A DNA stretch of 64,000 bases from an uncultured Oscillibacter sp. (GCF_947654275.1 NZ_CANTJS010000001.1:95709-159708); one strand, 5' to 3'. Shown: positions 44,994 to 53,219, counted from the first letter of the stretch. Notes: generated by a model not told the origin, from the letters alone. Made by a program: numbers and translations.

Positions 44994-45027
44994 AAAAAGC
45001 AGGAGACAGGACCGTCGGCCTGTCTCC
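44994..45027 (-). terminator. Terminator of the aldolase-isomerase operon
   Basis: GGAGACAGG (45002-45010) pairs with CCTGTCTCC (45019-45027); a U-run on the minus strand corresponds to 44994-44998. Confidence 0.75.
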
Positions 45028-45065
45028 CGCTCTCGTTACGGTTTTTCAGTTTCAGCAGTCAGCTT

Positions 45066-46112
45066 TCAATTCTCAAAATAACGCCCCAGATCGAAGGGGG
45101 AGAAAATGCCCTTCTCCGTAACCACGCCGTCGCAGAGCTTGGGCGGCGTCACGTCAAAGGCGGGATAGTAGCCCTTGACGCCCTCCATGGTGGTGCGGGT
45201 GCCCATGGCGTCCATCACCAGCAGGGGGTCCCGCTCCTCAATCACCACAGAGCTCATGTCCGGGTGGCTGGGGTTGGGGGAGCCGGTGACGAAATAGGGA
45301 ATTCCCCAGTACCGGGCCGCCAGGGCAATCTGGAAGGTGCCCACCTTGTTGACCACATGGCCGTCCATGGTGATGACGTCGGCGGCGGAGGTGAACAGGT
45401 CCACGTGCTTTTCCTTCATGGTGTAGCCCGGCATGTTGTCGGAAATCACCGTCACGTCAAAGCCCATGTCGCAGGCCACGCTGGCGGTGAGCCGGGCCCC
45501 CTGGAAGTAGGGCCGGGTCTCCGGGCAGATAACCTTGACGGCGTTGCCCCGCTCCCGGCACTCCCGGAGCATGGTGCCGATGACGGTCTCCGCAAAGCAC
45601 TGGGTCATGATGGTGCCGTTCTGGGGAATCTTGTCCGCCAGCAGCTTTCCCACGGCGGTGTAGCGGATATAGTTCTCGTTGATTTGATTCACCGCGTTCT
45701 CCCGCAGGGCCTCCACCAGCTCCAGGCCGGTTTTCCCCGCCTCCAGGGCGGCCCTGGCGGCGTTCATGGCCCGCTCCGTCACCCGGATCATCTTTGCCAT
45801 GGTGGTGGGCCGGGCGTGGGAAAGGTGATAGGCGGCCTGCTCCAGATGGGCCAGCAGGTCCGCCTCCGGCAGGTCCCTGGCCTCATAGCCCGCCAGGGCC
45901 ATGCCCATGGCCGCCGCCAGATAGGGCCCGCCGCTCTGGGTCACCATGTCGGCAATGGCCTGGGCCACCTCCTCGTGGCGGCGGCAGGTGACATACTCCA
46001 CCCGGACGGGGTAAATGCGCCGGTCCAGGATGCGGACCGCGCCGTCCTCGTACCAGGCCACATTTTCATAGCGGAGCAGGAAGCCCACGCCCTCGTCTGC
46101 GCGTTTCATCAT
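45066..46112 (-). CDS. MtnA-like sugar-1-phosphate isomerase (eIF-2B family)
   Basis: A 348-residue aldose-ketose isomerase of the MtnA/eIF-2B alpha-beta-delta family. The catalytic pair fits Cys172 in TIMTQCFAETV and Asp245 in SAADVITMDGHVVNKVGT. CPETRPYFQGARLTA is the typical substrate loop. MtnA acts on 5-methylthioribose 1-phosphate; close relatives (DrdI-like) act on 5-deoxyribose 1-phosphate. The family THCNAG motif is changed to TQCFAE, hinting at a non-MTA substrate. It lies 14 bp behind a class II aldolase, the pairing seen in DHAP-shunt clusters. Ribose 1-phosphate-type substrates cannot be excluded. Confidence 0.85.
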   Translation of the reverse strand: MMKRADEGVGFLLRYENVAWYEDGAVRILDRRIYPVRVEYVTCRRHEEVAQAIADMVTQSGGPYLAAAMGMALAGYEARDLPEADLLAHLEQAAYHLSHARPTTMAKMIRVTERAMNAARAALEAGKTGLELVEALRENAVNQINENYIRYTAVGKLLADKIPQNGTIMTQCFAETVIGTMLRECRERGNAVKVICPETRPYFQGARLTASVACDMGFDVTVISDNMPGYTMKEKHVDLFTSAADVITMDGHVVNKVGTFQIALAARYWGIPYFVTGSPNPSHPDMSSVVIEERDPLLVMDAMGTRTTMEGVKGYYPAFDVTPPKLCDGVVTEKGIFSPFDLGRYFEN

Positions 46113-46126
46113 AATCCGTGTCCCCC

Positions 46127-46750
46127 TTACCCGTGTTTCATGGCGGCAATGTCCGCCTCGCTCATGGTGACAATGGGCCCGTTGGCCATGGCGATGGAGC
46201 AGATTTTGGCGGCGTCCTCGATGTAGACGGCCCGGATGTGGGCCTGCTCCAGGCTGGCCCCAATGGCCAGGACCCCGTGGTTTGCCAGCAGGCAGCCGGT
46301 CCGCTCCGCCAGGACCTTCACCGCCTCGTCTCCCACGGCCCGGGTGCCGGGAACGGCGAATTTGGCCAGAGGCACATCGCCCCCCAGGAAGGGGACCATT
46401 TCAATCAGAATGGTGGGGATGCCCCTGTTGTTCACAGCGAAGGCCGTGGCGTAGGGGGAATGGGTGTGGATAATCGCGCTCACCTCCGGCTTGGCCTGGT
46501 AAACGGCGGCGTGCATCCGCCACTCGGAGGAAGGACGGTAATTTCCCTCAAGAATCTCGCCGTCCAGCCGCAGGACCACCATATCCTCCGGGGTAATGGT
46601 CTCGTAGGGGACGGAGGTGGGGGTAATGACCATCACGTCCTGCTCTTTGTCGTACACGCTGAGGTTCCCGCTGGTGCCGGCAAACAGTTTCTCGGCGTAG
46701 GACTGTTTGGACCAGTCGCATACCGCCTGCCGCATTTCCTGAATCGTCAT
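46127..46750 (-). CDS. Class II aldolase (5-deoxyribulose/MTRu 1-phosphate type)
   Basis: A 207-residue zinc aldolase of the AraD/FucA family. The zinc ligands are in IIHTHSPYAT (two His) and LLANHGVLAIG (third His); the catalytic Glu is in PSSEWRMHAAVY. The N-terminal FAGTSGNLSV binds phosphate. Enzymes of this type cleave ketose 1-phosphates to DHAP and an aldehyde. With the MtnA-like isomerase next to it, the likely substrate is 5-deoxyribulose 1-phosphate or methylthioribulose 1-phosphate; fuculose or rhamnulose 1-phosphate are alternatives, but no other genes for those sugars are present. It is probably co-transcribed with the isomerase. Confidence 0.87.
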   Translation of the reverse strand: MTIQEMRQAVCDWSKQSYAEKLFAGTSGNLSVYDKEQDVMVITPTSVPYETITPEDMVVLRLDGEILEGNYRPSSEWRMHAAVYQAKPEVSAIIHTHSPYATAFAVNNRGIPTILIEMVPFLGGDVPLAKFAVPGTRAVGDEAVKVLAERTGCLLANHGVLAIGASLEQAHIRAVYIEDAAKICSIAMANGPIVTMSEADIAAMKHG

Positions 46751-46834
46751 AGGCTGTGTGTCCTTTCTGTATTGATTGTACCCATTGGAATTTTGAGATT
46801 AAAGATATAAAGGGGGAAGAACCGCCGGGGGCCC

Positions 46835-47515
46835 TCAGCCCAGCCAGTACAGCGTCCGGCTGTCAAAGGTCAGGCCCAGCTTCTTCTGCAGGGCGGTGGA
46901 GGCGTCATTGCCGGGCTGGATGTGGCAGTAGGGCAGCAGGCCCCGCTCCAGCTGCCGCCGGATCAGCTCGCACTCCAGCACCTCCGCGATTCCCCGGCGG
47001 CGGAACTGGGGCAGGACCTCCAGAAGGCCCATGCTGCCCTCCTCATGGAAGCCGGCAAAGCCCGCCAGAGCCCCGTCCGCCACGGCCCCGGTCATGCCCT
47101 CGGCAATGCGGCGGCAGATGTGCTCCTCATAAGCGCCGGGATGGTGGTAGTTTTCCAGTACAAAGTCCATGTCCTCCATGGTCAGGGGCCGGAGGCTGAC
47201 GCCGGGCCGGGAGACCCGGGGGGCCTCCTCCTTCAGATAGACAGCCTGGGCGCAGGGCATGATCTCCCGGTAGACTCCGGCCTCCGTCAGGGCCTTCACC
47301 GTGTCCTCATCATCGGTCAGAACCAGGAAACAGCCCCGCAGAGCCGGATGATCCGCGGCGGGACCGGCGGCGTAGCAGATATTGATTTCATCATGCTTCA
47401 GAACCAGGGCCGTTTCGTCGGCCCGCAAAATCCGAGCGCCCCGCCGGTAAAAGTCCAGCAGATAACTGTAGCGGACCGGGTCCCGGCGGGCCCACTCCAA
47501 AACTGTTTGCTCCAT
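46835..47515 (-). CDS. GNAT-family N-acetyltransferase
   Basis: A 226-residue protein. The C-terminal GNAT fold carries the acetyl-CoA loop VLPQFRRRGIAEVLECELI; the N-terminal 110 residues are divergent. The ATG 47515 has GGAGGGGGG a few bases upstream. It sits 84 bp before the aldolase gene on the same strand and could share its transcript, but a role in the salvage pathway is not evident. Substrate unknown. Confidence 0.8.
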   Translation of the reverse strand: MEQTVLEWARRDPVRYSYLLDFYRRGARILRADETALVLKHDEINICYAAGPAADHPALRGCFLVLTDDEDTVKALTEAGVYREIMPCAQAVYLKEEAPRVSRPGVSLRPLTMEDMDFVLENYHHPGAYEEHICRRIAEGMTGAVADGALAGFAGFHEEGSMGLLEVLPQFRRRGIAEVLECELIRRQLERGLLPYCHIQPGNDASTALQKKLGLTFDSRTLYWLG

Positions 47516-47747
47516 AGTGCCCCCCTCCGTCCCTTTTGTACAATTGTTGATTTTCGTTGTTTTCCTCCCCGGGAGGAAAACCCGCTGTTGACAGTACCAA
47601 AATAACATATCTTCCCGCACTTGTCCAGCTTTTTCGGAGAAAAACGGAAAAATCCGCTTTGCTTCGCCAGCGGCCTCCTGCCGTATCCCCCAAGAGGCTC
47701 TTTATTTTTTGACCATTTTGCGTTTATTATTGTGGGTTTCTGTCTAA

Positions 47748-47776
47748 TTGACACAAAACTGGCCCTGTGTTACAAT
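47748..47776 (+). promoter_or_regulatory. Promoter of the phosphorylase-deaminase operon
   Basis: TTGACA (47748-47753) and TACAAT (47771-47776), spacer 17. Positions 47516-47834 hold no gene and separate the two divergent operons. Confidence 0.8.
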
Positions 47777-47834
47777 GATAAAAATTCCTGCGGCGGTGAA
47801 ACTCCCCGCGGAGACAAAAGAGGAGGGCGTCCCC

Positions 47835-48656
47835 ATGACCTATACCTATGAATACTTCCAGAAAAGCGCGGATTTCCTGAAAACCAAGGTGGATTACACC
47901 CCGGAAGTCGCCATTGTCCTGGGCTCCTGCCTGGGACCCTTCGCCCAGGCCATTGAGAACCCGGTGGAAATCGACTATGCCGACATCCCCAACTTCCTGG
48001 TCTCCACCGTGGAGTCCCACGCCGGAAAGCTCATCTTCGGTGAAATCGCGGGGAAAAAAGTGGTGTGCATGTCCGGCCGCTTCCACTCCTATGAGGGATA
48101 CGCCTTTGAGCAGCTGGTGATCCCCGTCCGGGTCTTCAAGCTGCTGGGCGTGAAAACGGTGATTCTCACCAACGCCGCCGGCGCGGTGAACACCGGCTAC
48201 CGCCCGGGAGACGTCATGATTATCTCCGATCATCTCAAGCTCACCGGGGACAGCCCCCTCCGGGGCCCCAATGTGGATGAGTTCGGCCCCCGCTTCTTCG
48301 ACATCTCCCGGATGTATACCCCGGAGCTGCGGCAGCTGGCCCTGCGCTGCGCCGAGGACTCGCCCCTCCGGGTCCACGAGGGCGTCTATATGTTCTTCAC
48401 CGGCCCCCAGTTTGAGACGCCGGCGGAAATCCGGGCCGCCCGGCTGCTGGGCGCCGACGCCGTGGGCATGTCCACCGTCACCGAGGCCCTCACCGCCGCC
48501 CACTGCGGGATGCCCCTGCTGGCCCTGTCCGTCATGACCAATATGGCCGCCGGCGTGCTGAACCGTCCCCTGACCGACGGCGAGGTAGGCGAGACCGCCC
48601 AGATGGTGGCCGGAGCCTTCAGCGACTACATGAAGAAAATCGTGGCCGCAATTTAA
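47835..48656 (+). CDS. Purine nucleoside phosphorylase (trimeric PNP type)
   Basis: A 273-residue PNP/MTAP-family phosphorylase that cleaves the N-glycosidic bond with phosphate to give a purine base and a sugar 1-phosphate. Motifs: VLGSCLGPF (phosphate loop), RFHSYEGY, TNAAGAVN, SDHLKLTG and GPQFETPAEIRAARLLGADAVGMSTV. The purine-contact residues Glu194 and Asn236 (SVMTNMAAG) match 6-oxopurine (inosine/guanosine) PNPs; MTA phosphorylases carry Asp at the latter place. The ATG 47835 has GGAGGG 8 bp upstream. It is followed after 17 bp by a nucleoside deaminase-type amidohydrolase, which would supply inosine-type substrates. Confidence 0.9.
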   Translation: MTYTYEYFQKSADFLKTKVDYTPEVAIVLGSCLGPFAQAIENPVEIDYADIPNFLVSTVESHAGKLIFGEIAGKKVVCMSGRFHSYEGYAFEQLVIPVRVFKLLGVKTVILTNAAGAVNTGYRPGDVMIISDHLKLTGDSPLRGPNVDEFGPRFFDISRMYTPELRQLALRCAEDSPLRVHEGVYMFFTGPQFETPAEIRAARLLGADAVGMSTVTEALTAAHCGMPLLALSVMTNMAAGVLNRPLTDGEVGETAQMVAGAFSDYMKKIVAAI

Positions 48657-48673
48657 ATAAAGGAGGAACCCGC

Positions 48674-49966
48674 GTGAAACTGCTTTTAAAGCACTGCGAC
48701 ATTCTGGCGGGAGAGGACTTCCGCTGTCTGAAAGACGCGTATCTGGGCATTGACGGGGATACCATCGACTATATCGGCACGGAACGGCCCCAGGCCGCCT
48801 ACGAGCAGGAGAAGGACATGAGCGGGAAGCTGCTGCTGCCCGGCCTGATTAACTGCCACGGCCACACCGCCATGGTGCTCCTGCGGGGCATCGGCAGCGA
48901 TCTGCCCCTTCAGGAATGGCTGTTTGAGAAGATGATGCCCGTGGAGGACCGCCTCACCGCTCAGGACATCAAGGCCGGCAACGCCCTGGCCCTGCTGGAG
49001 ATGATTGCCACCGGCACCACCAGCTATTCCGACATGTATTTTGAAACCATGACCGCCGTGGAGAACGCGGCGGAGTCGGGAATCAAGGCCAACCTCTGCC
49101 GCCCCTGTCAGGCCTTTTCCAAAGAGGATTCCTACGCGCAGAACCGCCGGGCCGCGGAGTCCATCCAGCTCTTCAGGGACTGCCACGGCATGGAGAACGG
49201 ACGCATCCGCATCGACTTCGCCATTCACGCCGAATATACCAATTTCCCCCATATCGTGGAAGCCTACAGCGCCGACTGCAAGGCCCTGGGCGGCCGGATG
49301 CAGGTCCACCTCTCCGAGACCGTCCGGGAGCACGAGGAATGTGTCGCCAAATACGGCAAGACCCCCGCCCGGTGGTTCTATGACCTGGGTACCTTCGACT
49401 CCCCCACCGCCGCCGCCCACTGCGTGGCCGTGACGGAGGAGGATTTGCAGCTGCTGCTGGAGAAGGGGGTCAGCCCCATCCATAATCCCTCCAGCAACAT
49501 GAAGCTGGGCAGCGGCTTCGCCCCCATCCCCCGGATGCTGGACCTGGGGCTCAATGTGACCCTGGGCACCGACGGAGCCGCCAGCAACAACAACCTCAAC
49601 CTGTTCGAGGAAATGCACTTGGCCTCCATCCTGCACAACGGTTTCACCCACGACCCCACATTGATGAAGCCCGCTCAGGTCCTGACCATGGCCACGCGGA
49701 ACGGCGCGAAGCTCCAGGGCCGGGAGGACACCGGCGTGCTGGAAACCGGGAAGAAGGCGGATCTCATTGCCCTGGACCTCCAGCGGCCTCATCTCTATCC
49801 CAATCTGAATCCCCTGGCACTGGTGGCCTACGCCGCTCAGGGCAGCGACGTGGTTTTGACCATGGTGGACGGGAAAATTCTCTATGAAAACGGGGAATTT
49901 TTGACCCTGGACGCGGACAAAATCATGTACGAGGCCAAAGCCGCCGTGAAGCGTCTGTACGGCTGA
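48674..49966 (+). CDS. MTA/SAH/5'-deoxyadenosine deaminase-type amidohydrolase
   Basis: A 430-residue metal-dependent amidohydrolase of the MtaD/SsnA-like group. The metal site HGH is His62/His64; other ligands are in QVHLSET, HCVAVTEED and LGTDGAASNNNLNL. SNMKLGSG is typical of MTA/SAH deaminases. It probably converts adenosine-type nucleosides (5'-deoxyadenosine, methylthioadenosine, S-adenosylhomocysteine) to the inosine form. GTG start with AAGGAGGA upstream, 17 bp after the PNP gene. Deaminase then PNP is a consistent order for salvage. Confidence 0.85.
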   Translation: MKLLLKHCDILAGEDFRCLKDAYLGIDGDTIDYIGTERPQAAYEQEKDMSGKLLLPGLINCHGHTAMVLLRGIGSDLPLQEWLFEKMMPVEDRLTAQDIKAGNALALLEMIATGTTSYSDMYFETMTAVENAAESGIKANLCRPCQAFSKEDSYAQNRRAAESIQLFRDCHGMENGRIRIDFAIHAEYTNFPHIVEAYSADCKALGGRMQVHLSETVREHEECVAKYGKTPARWFYDLGTFDSPTAAAHCVAVTEEDLQLLLEKGVSPIHNPSSNMKLGSGFAPIPRMLDLGLNVTLGTDGAASNNNLNLFEEMHLASILHNGFTHDPTLMKPAQVLTMATRNGAKLQGREDTGVLETGKKADLIALDLQRPHLYPNLNPLALVAYAAQGSDVVLTMVDGKILYENGEFLTLDADKIMYEAKAAVKRLYG

Positions 49967-50249
49967 GAGATACCGGCCCTGCCACAGGGACCGGCCCGCC
50001 CCGGAGCCGTTTCCGGCGATGAAATGCAGGCCGGGCTTCCGGCAGACGGGCCGGGGAATTCCTCCCCCGGCGCGGCGCAAAAATGAGGGCGCAGGAGTAT
50101 TCGTTCACGCATTTTATCAGGAAGATAAGACGTAGGGGCGGGCCTCTGCGCCCGCCCCTGCTCCCAATTGTGCCGGGCTTCCGGCAGACGGGCCGGGACA
50201 GAGCCCGACCCCTACAGGACGCCGCCGCAAGGTGGGCGGAACCCACGGC

Positions 50250-50436
50250 ACAGCGCAAAAATGAGGGTGCAACCGGCGGAAGCGCCCGGCTCCCAGCCGC
50301 GTGGAACAGGCCCCCGGAACCTCCAGGCCGAAACGTGGCACAAAAAAGAGGGGCAACTGTCGGGAACACCCAACCCCCAGCCGCGTGGGACATGCTCCCA
50401 ATACCCTCCAGACCGAAACGCGGCGCAAAAAAGCCG
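50250..50436. repeat. 85-bp imperfect tandem repeat
   Basis: Copies at 50250-50334 and 50335-50419, each containing CAGCCGCGTGG and ending in CCGAAAC; a third partial copy starts at 50420. Confidence 0.7.
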
Positions 50437-50455
50437 GGGGAAAGTTCCCCGGCTT
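50427..50455 (-). terminator. Terminator of the DeoR-type regulator gene
   Basis: AAGCCGGGG (50431-50439) pairs with CCCCGGCTT (50447-50455); the minus-strand U-run corresponds to 50427-50432. Confidence 0.75.
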
Positions 50456-50469
50456 CCAAGAGAGTGCGA

Positions 50470-51231
50470 TCAGGCGCCGTCCAGCACCTTGACCTGTTTT
50501 TCGTCAAACAGCCGCTGCCACTCGGCGTCCAGGGGCTGGTCGGTGATGATGCAGTCCAGCTGCTCCAGGGAGCAGACGGAGATAAAACCGGACTTGCCGA
50601 ACTTGGTGTGATCTGCCAGCAGAATGGCGTGATCTGAGTTCTCAATCACCGTCTGCCGCACGTTGGCAACCGTCTCATAGGCGTCGTTGACGCCCCGGAG
50701 AGGATCAATGGCCCGGCAGGAGATAAACGCCTTGTCCATGCAGTGCTGCTGGAGGTAGCGGACGGTCTCCAGTCCGGTAAAGCCCTCGATGCCGCCGTGA
50801 TAGGTGCCGCCGGTGCAGATCAGCTGAATATTGGTGCAGCCGGAGAGCTGACCAATCACCCGGTAGGAGTTGGTCACCACCGTCAGAGGCAGGTTCCGAA
50901 TCTCGTCGCACAGGGCCAGGGCGGTGGTGGAGTGGTCGATGAAAATGCAGTCGTTGGGATAGATCATCCGGGCGGCCTGCTGGCAGATGGACTTTTTCTC
51001 GTCCACAAACAGCCCGCTTTTCAGCTGATTGGGCACCATGTTGGTCTTCCGGTCCTTGATGGTGGCCCCGCCATAGGAACGGAGCAGGAAGCCCTCCATC
51101 TCCAGAACCTCAAAATCCCGCCGGATGGTCTGACCGCTGACCTGAAACCGGCGGGCCATCTCCGCTACGGTGGCAGACTTATACTCCAGGAGATACTTTT
51201 TCAGCTTCTCCCGTCTCTGGGCAGTCATCAT
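50470..51231 (-). CDS. DeoR/GlpR-family transcriptional regulator
   Basis: A 253-residue regulator. The N-terminal helix-turn-helix is MARRFQVSGQTIRRDFEVLE. The C-terminal DeoRC sensor domain (NDCIFIDHSTTALALCDEI, AILLADHTKFGKSGF) normally binds a phosphorylated sugar. It lies divergent to the iron alcohol dehydrogenase and inside the nucleoside salvage region. The likely inducer is a pentose or deoxypentose phosphate, or DHAP. TTTGTTGAA-type motifs occur before the alcohol dehydrogenase and importer genes and could be its operators. Confidence 0.9.
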   Translation of the reverse strand: MMTAQRREKLKKYLLEYKSATVAEMARRFQVSGQTIRRDFEVLEMEGFLLRSYGGATIKDRKTNMVPNQLKSGLFVDEKKSICQQAARMIYPNDCIFIDHSTTALALCDEIRNLPLTVVTNSYRVIGQLSGCTNIQLICTGGTYHGGIEGFTGLETVRYLQQHCMDKAFISCRAIDPLRGVNDAYETVANVRQTVIENSDHAILLADHTKFGKSGFISVCSLEQLDCIITDQPLDAEWQRLFDEKQVKVLDGA

Positions 51232-51490
51232 AGGCAGCTCACTCCTGTTCCGTTTCTGTCACTTTGACATAAAACGCCGCGTTTTCCGTCACATTCGGCG
51301 GCAGGGCCTCCCGATTCTCCAAAAACCGGAACACAAGCGGCCCGGCAGGTCCGGCGGAAAAACATCTGCGGTTCTCTCACTTTTGGCTCATTTTTTGCAT
51401 ATTATGTCACAAATATATTTCCCTGTCAATCCCGCAGGCCGGAATTCCCGTCAAATATCCGCAAATTTTTTCTTGAAACCGGCTGAATTT

Positions 51491-51500
51491 TTTGTTGAAT
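51491..51500 (+). promoter_or_regulatory. Candidate DeoR-type operator upstream of the alcohol dehydrogenase
   Basis: TTTGTTGAAT, also found as TTTGTTGAAG at 53068 and in reverse around 53112-53132. The 51232-51567 gap has no gene and should carry the divergent promoters. Confidence 0.4.
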
Positions 51501-51567
51501 ATTGTTGCACTTCCTCAGTTTTTGTGAGCAATGTCCCGCTCCAGCGGAGAAAGAAAGGATGTTTTGA

Positions 51568-52731
51568 ATGAAGAATTTTACCTATGCCATTACCACTGTG
51601 GTCCACTTCGGCAAGGGCCAGATTGAGAAGCTGGGGGCCGAGGTAGCCAGCCGCTCCAGCCGGGTGCTGATGGTCTACGGCGGCGGCAGCATCAAGCGCA
51701 ACGGCGTCTATGACGGCGCCGCGGCCCAGCTCCGGGCCCACGGCGTGGAGTGGACGGAGCTGCCCGGCGTGGAGCCCAACCCCCGCATCAGCACCGTCCG
51801 GGAGGGCGTCCGCCTCTGCCGGGAGAAGGGCCTGGACGGCGTTCTGGCCCTGGGCGGCGGCAGCGTCATCGACTGCTCCAAGGCCATTGCCGCCGGCGCC
51901 CTCTACGACGGGGACCCCTGGGACTTCTCCGCCGGCAAGGCCGCGCCGGAGAAGGCCCTGCCCCTTTTCACCGTGCTGACCATGGCGGCCACGGGCTCCG
52001 AGATGGACAACATCGCCGTCATCTCCAATCCGGACAGCAACGAGAAGGAGGCCTTCGGCGCTCCCTGCTGCCTGCCTGCCGTGTCCATCCTGGACCCCAG
52101 CTACACCTGTTCCCTCCCGGCGTCCCAGACCGCCGCAGGCACCGCCGACATTATATCCCACACCCTGGAGAACTATTTCAGTCCCATTGAAACCAACTAC
52201 CTGGCCGACAACATGGCGGAGGCCATTCTCCGGGCCTGCGTGCTGTACGGCCCCAGGGCCATTGAAGCCCCCGACGATTACGACGCCCAGGCCAACCTCA
52301 TGTGGTGCGCCTCCTGGGCCATCAACGGCTTTTTGGACATGGGCAAGCCGGTGGGCTGGAGCGTTCACCGGATGGAACATGAGCTCTCCGCCTTCTACGA
52401 CGTCACACACGGCGTGGGCCTGGCCATTCTGACGCCCAACTGGATGCGCTATGTCCTCAGCGAACAGACCGAGGCCCGGTTCGCCCGGTACGGCGAGGCG
52501 GTCTGGGGTCTGGACCGGGCGCTCCCCCAGCGGGAAAAGGCGGAGACCGCCATTCAGAAGACCCGTGAGTTCTTCAATTCCCTGGGTCTGCCCGCCACGC
52601 TGACGGAGGTGGGCATTGACAGCACGCACTTTGCCGAGATGGCCCGGAAGGCCCGGACCGCCAACTTCGACCGGACCTTCGTGCCTCTCAGCGTGGAGGA
52701 CATTCAGGAAATCTATAAAATGAGCCTGTAA
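51568..52731 (+). CDS. Iron-containing alcohol dehydrogenase
   Basis: A 387-residue group III dehydrogenase of the BDH/YqhD type. The NAD(P) loop is ALGGGSVIDCSKAIA. The metal ligands lie in TADIISHTLENYF, HRMEHELSAFYDVTHG and nearby. It would reduce an aldehyde to an alcohol (or the reverse). Its position next to the DeoR regulator, between the deaminase/phosphorylase operon and the nucleoside importer, suggests it reduces the aldehyde from the aldolase step (acetaldehyde or methylthioacetaldehyde). That role is inference. GAAAGGATG precedes the ATG. Confidence 0.88.
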   Translation: MKNFTYAITTVVHFGKGQIEKLGAEVASRSSRVLMVYGGGSIKRNGVYDGAAAQLRAHGVEWTELPGVEPNPRISTVREGVRLCREKGLDGVLALGGGSVIDCSKAIAAGALYDGDPWDFSAGKAAPEKALPLFTVLTMAATGSEMDNIAVISNPDSNEKEAFGAPCCLPAVSILDPSYTCSLPASQTAAGTADIISHTLENYFSPIETNYLADNMAEAILRACVLYGPRAIEAPDDYDAQANLMWCASWAINGFLDMGKPVGWSVHRMEHELSAFYDVTHGVGLAILTPNWMRYVLSEQTEARFARYGEAVWGLDRALPQREKAETAIQKTREFFNSLGLPATLTEVGIDSTHFAEMARKARTANFDRTFVPLSVEDIQEIYKMSL

Positions 52732-52814
52732 GAACCCGGATTCATGGCCGGAAAAGGCCGGACGGGGAAGTTCTCTTTAGAAATTCCGGCGGAAACAGAA
52801 CAGACACAGCGGCG

Positions 52815-52836
52815 AAGGGACCCGAAAGGGTCCCTT
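52815..52836 (+). terminator. Terminator after the alcohol dehydrogenase gene
   Basis: AAGGGACCC (52815-52823) pairs with GGGTCCCTT (52828-52836), GAAA loop, TTTT follows. Confidence 0.75.
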
Positions 52837-53067
52837 TTCGCTTTCCCCGCAGCGGCCCCTTGAGGCCTCCAGAGCCTGCTGTCCCAGAGGCCGGGCGGCG
52901 TCCATGCGGAGAGGGTCGCCGCCGGTGAGAAGGGGCGGAATCCGGGCCGCGGGAGACGCTCACGCAGCCGCGCCGGTCCCCCGCCTGTCCGCCGCCCCTT
53001 TTCCAGTTCCTGCATATCTCCTGTGGAAAATTGTTGTTTTGAGCTTTTGCGCGTTTACTTTGGTCTA

Positions 53068-53132
53068 TTTGTTGAAGCTTTCCTTGTCAATCCCAAGAAA
53101 AGTACCTTTCAAATTTCAACATTTCAACAAAA
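53068..53132. promoter_or_regulatory. Cluster of TTTGTTGAA / TTCAACA motifs
   Basis: TTTGTTGAAG (53068-53077), TTTCAAC (53114-53120) and ATTTCAACAAAA (53121-53132); another TTTGTGTTGAAT begins near 53154. They lie upstream of the importer promoter in an AT-rich stretch and resemble DeoR-family operators. The wider 52732-53341 gap has no credible gene. Confidence 0.4.
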
Positions 53133-53189
53133 CAGCACATGCGTCATTGTGCATTTGTGTTGAATATGAATTTGCCAATGAAAAAGAAA

Positions 53190-53219
53190 TTGACAAGAGA
53201 TTACACCTTGATTTATAAT
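53190..53219 (+). promoter_or_regulatory. Promoter of the nucleoside importer operon
   Basis: TTGACA (53190-53195) and TATAAT (53214-53219), spacer 18: perfect hexamers. Confidence 0.8.

Larger units (their letters stand above)
44407..45065. other. 659-bp gene-free region with hairpin repeats
   Basis: No credible gene. It contains the dispersed repeat copy B (44541-44610), hairpins at 44689-44712 (11-bp arms, AA loop) and 44752-44783 (10-bp arms), and several smaller GC-rich inverted repeats around 44640-44680. Confidence 0.7.
49967..50469. other. Gene-free region with several repeats
   Basis: No credible gene; the open frames here are repetitive and disagree between frames. It holds two copies of a dispersed repeat (50028-50065, 50170-50215) that also occurs reversed at 71-136, and a tandem 85-bp repeat (50250-50436). 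Confidence 0.7.

Noticed and set aside
45066..46750. Fucose or rhamnose degradation operon
   Set aside because: The aldolase alone could suggest it, but the partner is an MtnA-family isomerase and no kinase or fucose/rhamnose isomerase is present.
50083..50637. Long open frames on both strands between the deaminase and DeoR genes
   Set aside because: They are translations of GC-rich repeats, overlap each other in several frames and run into the DeoR gene.
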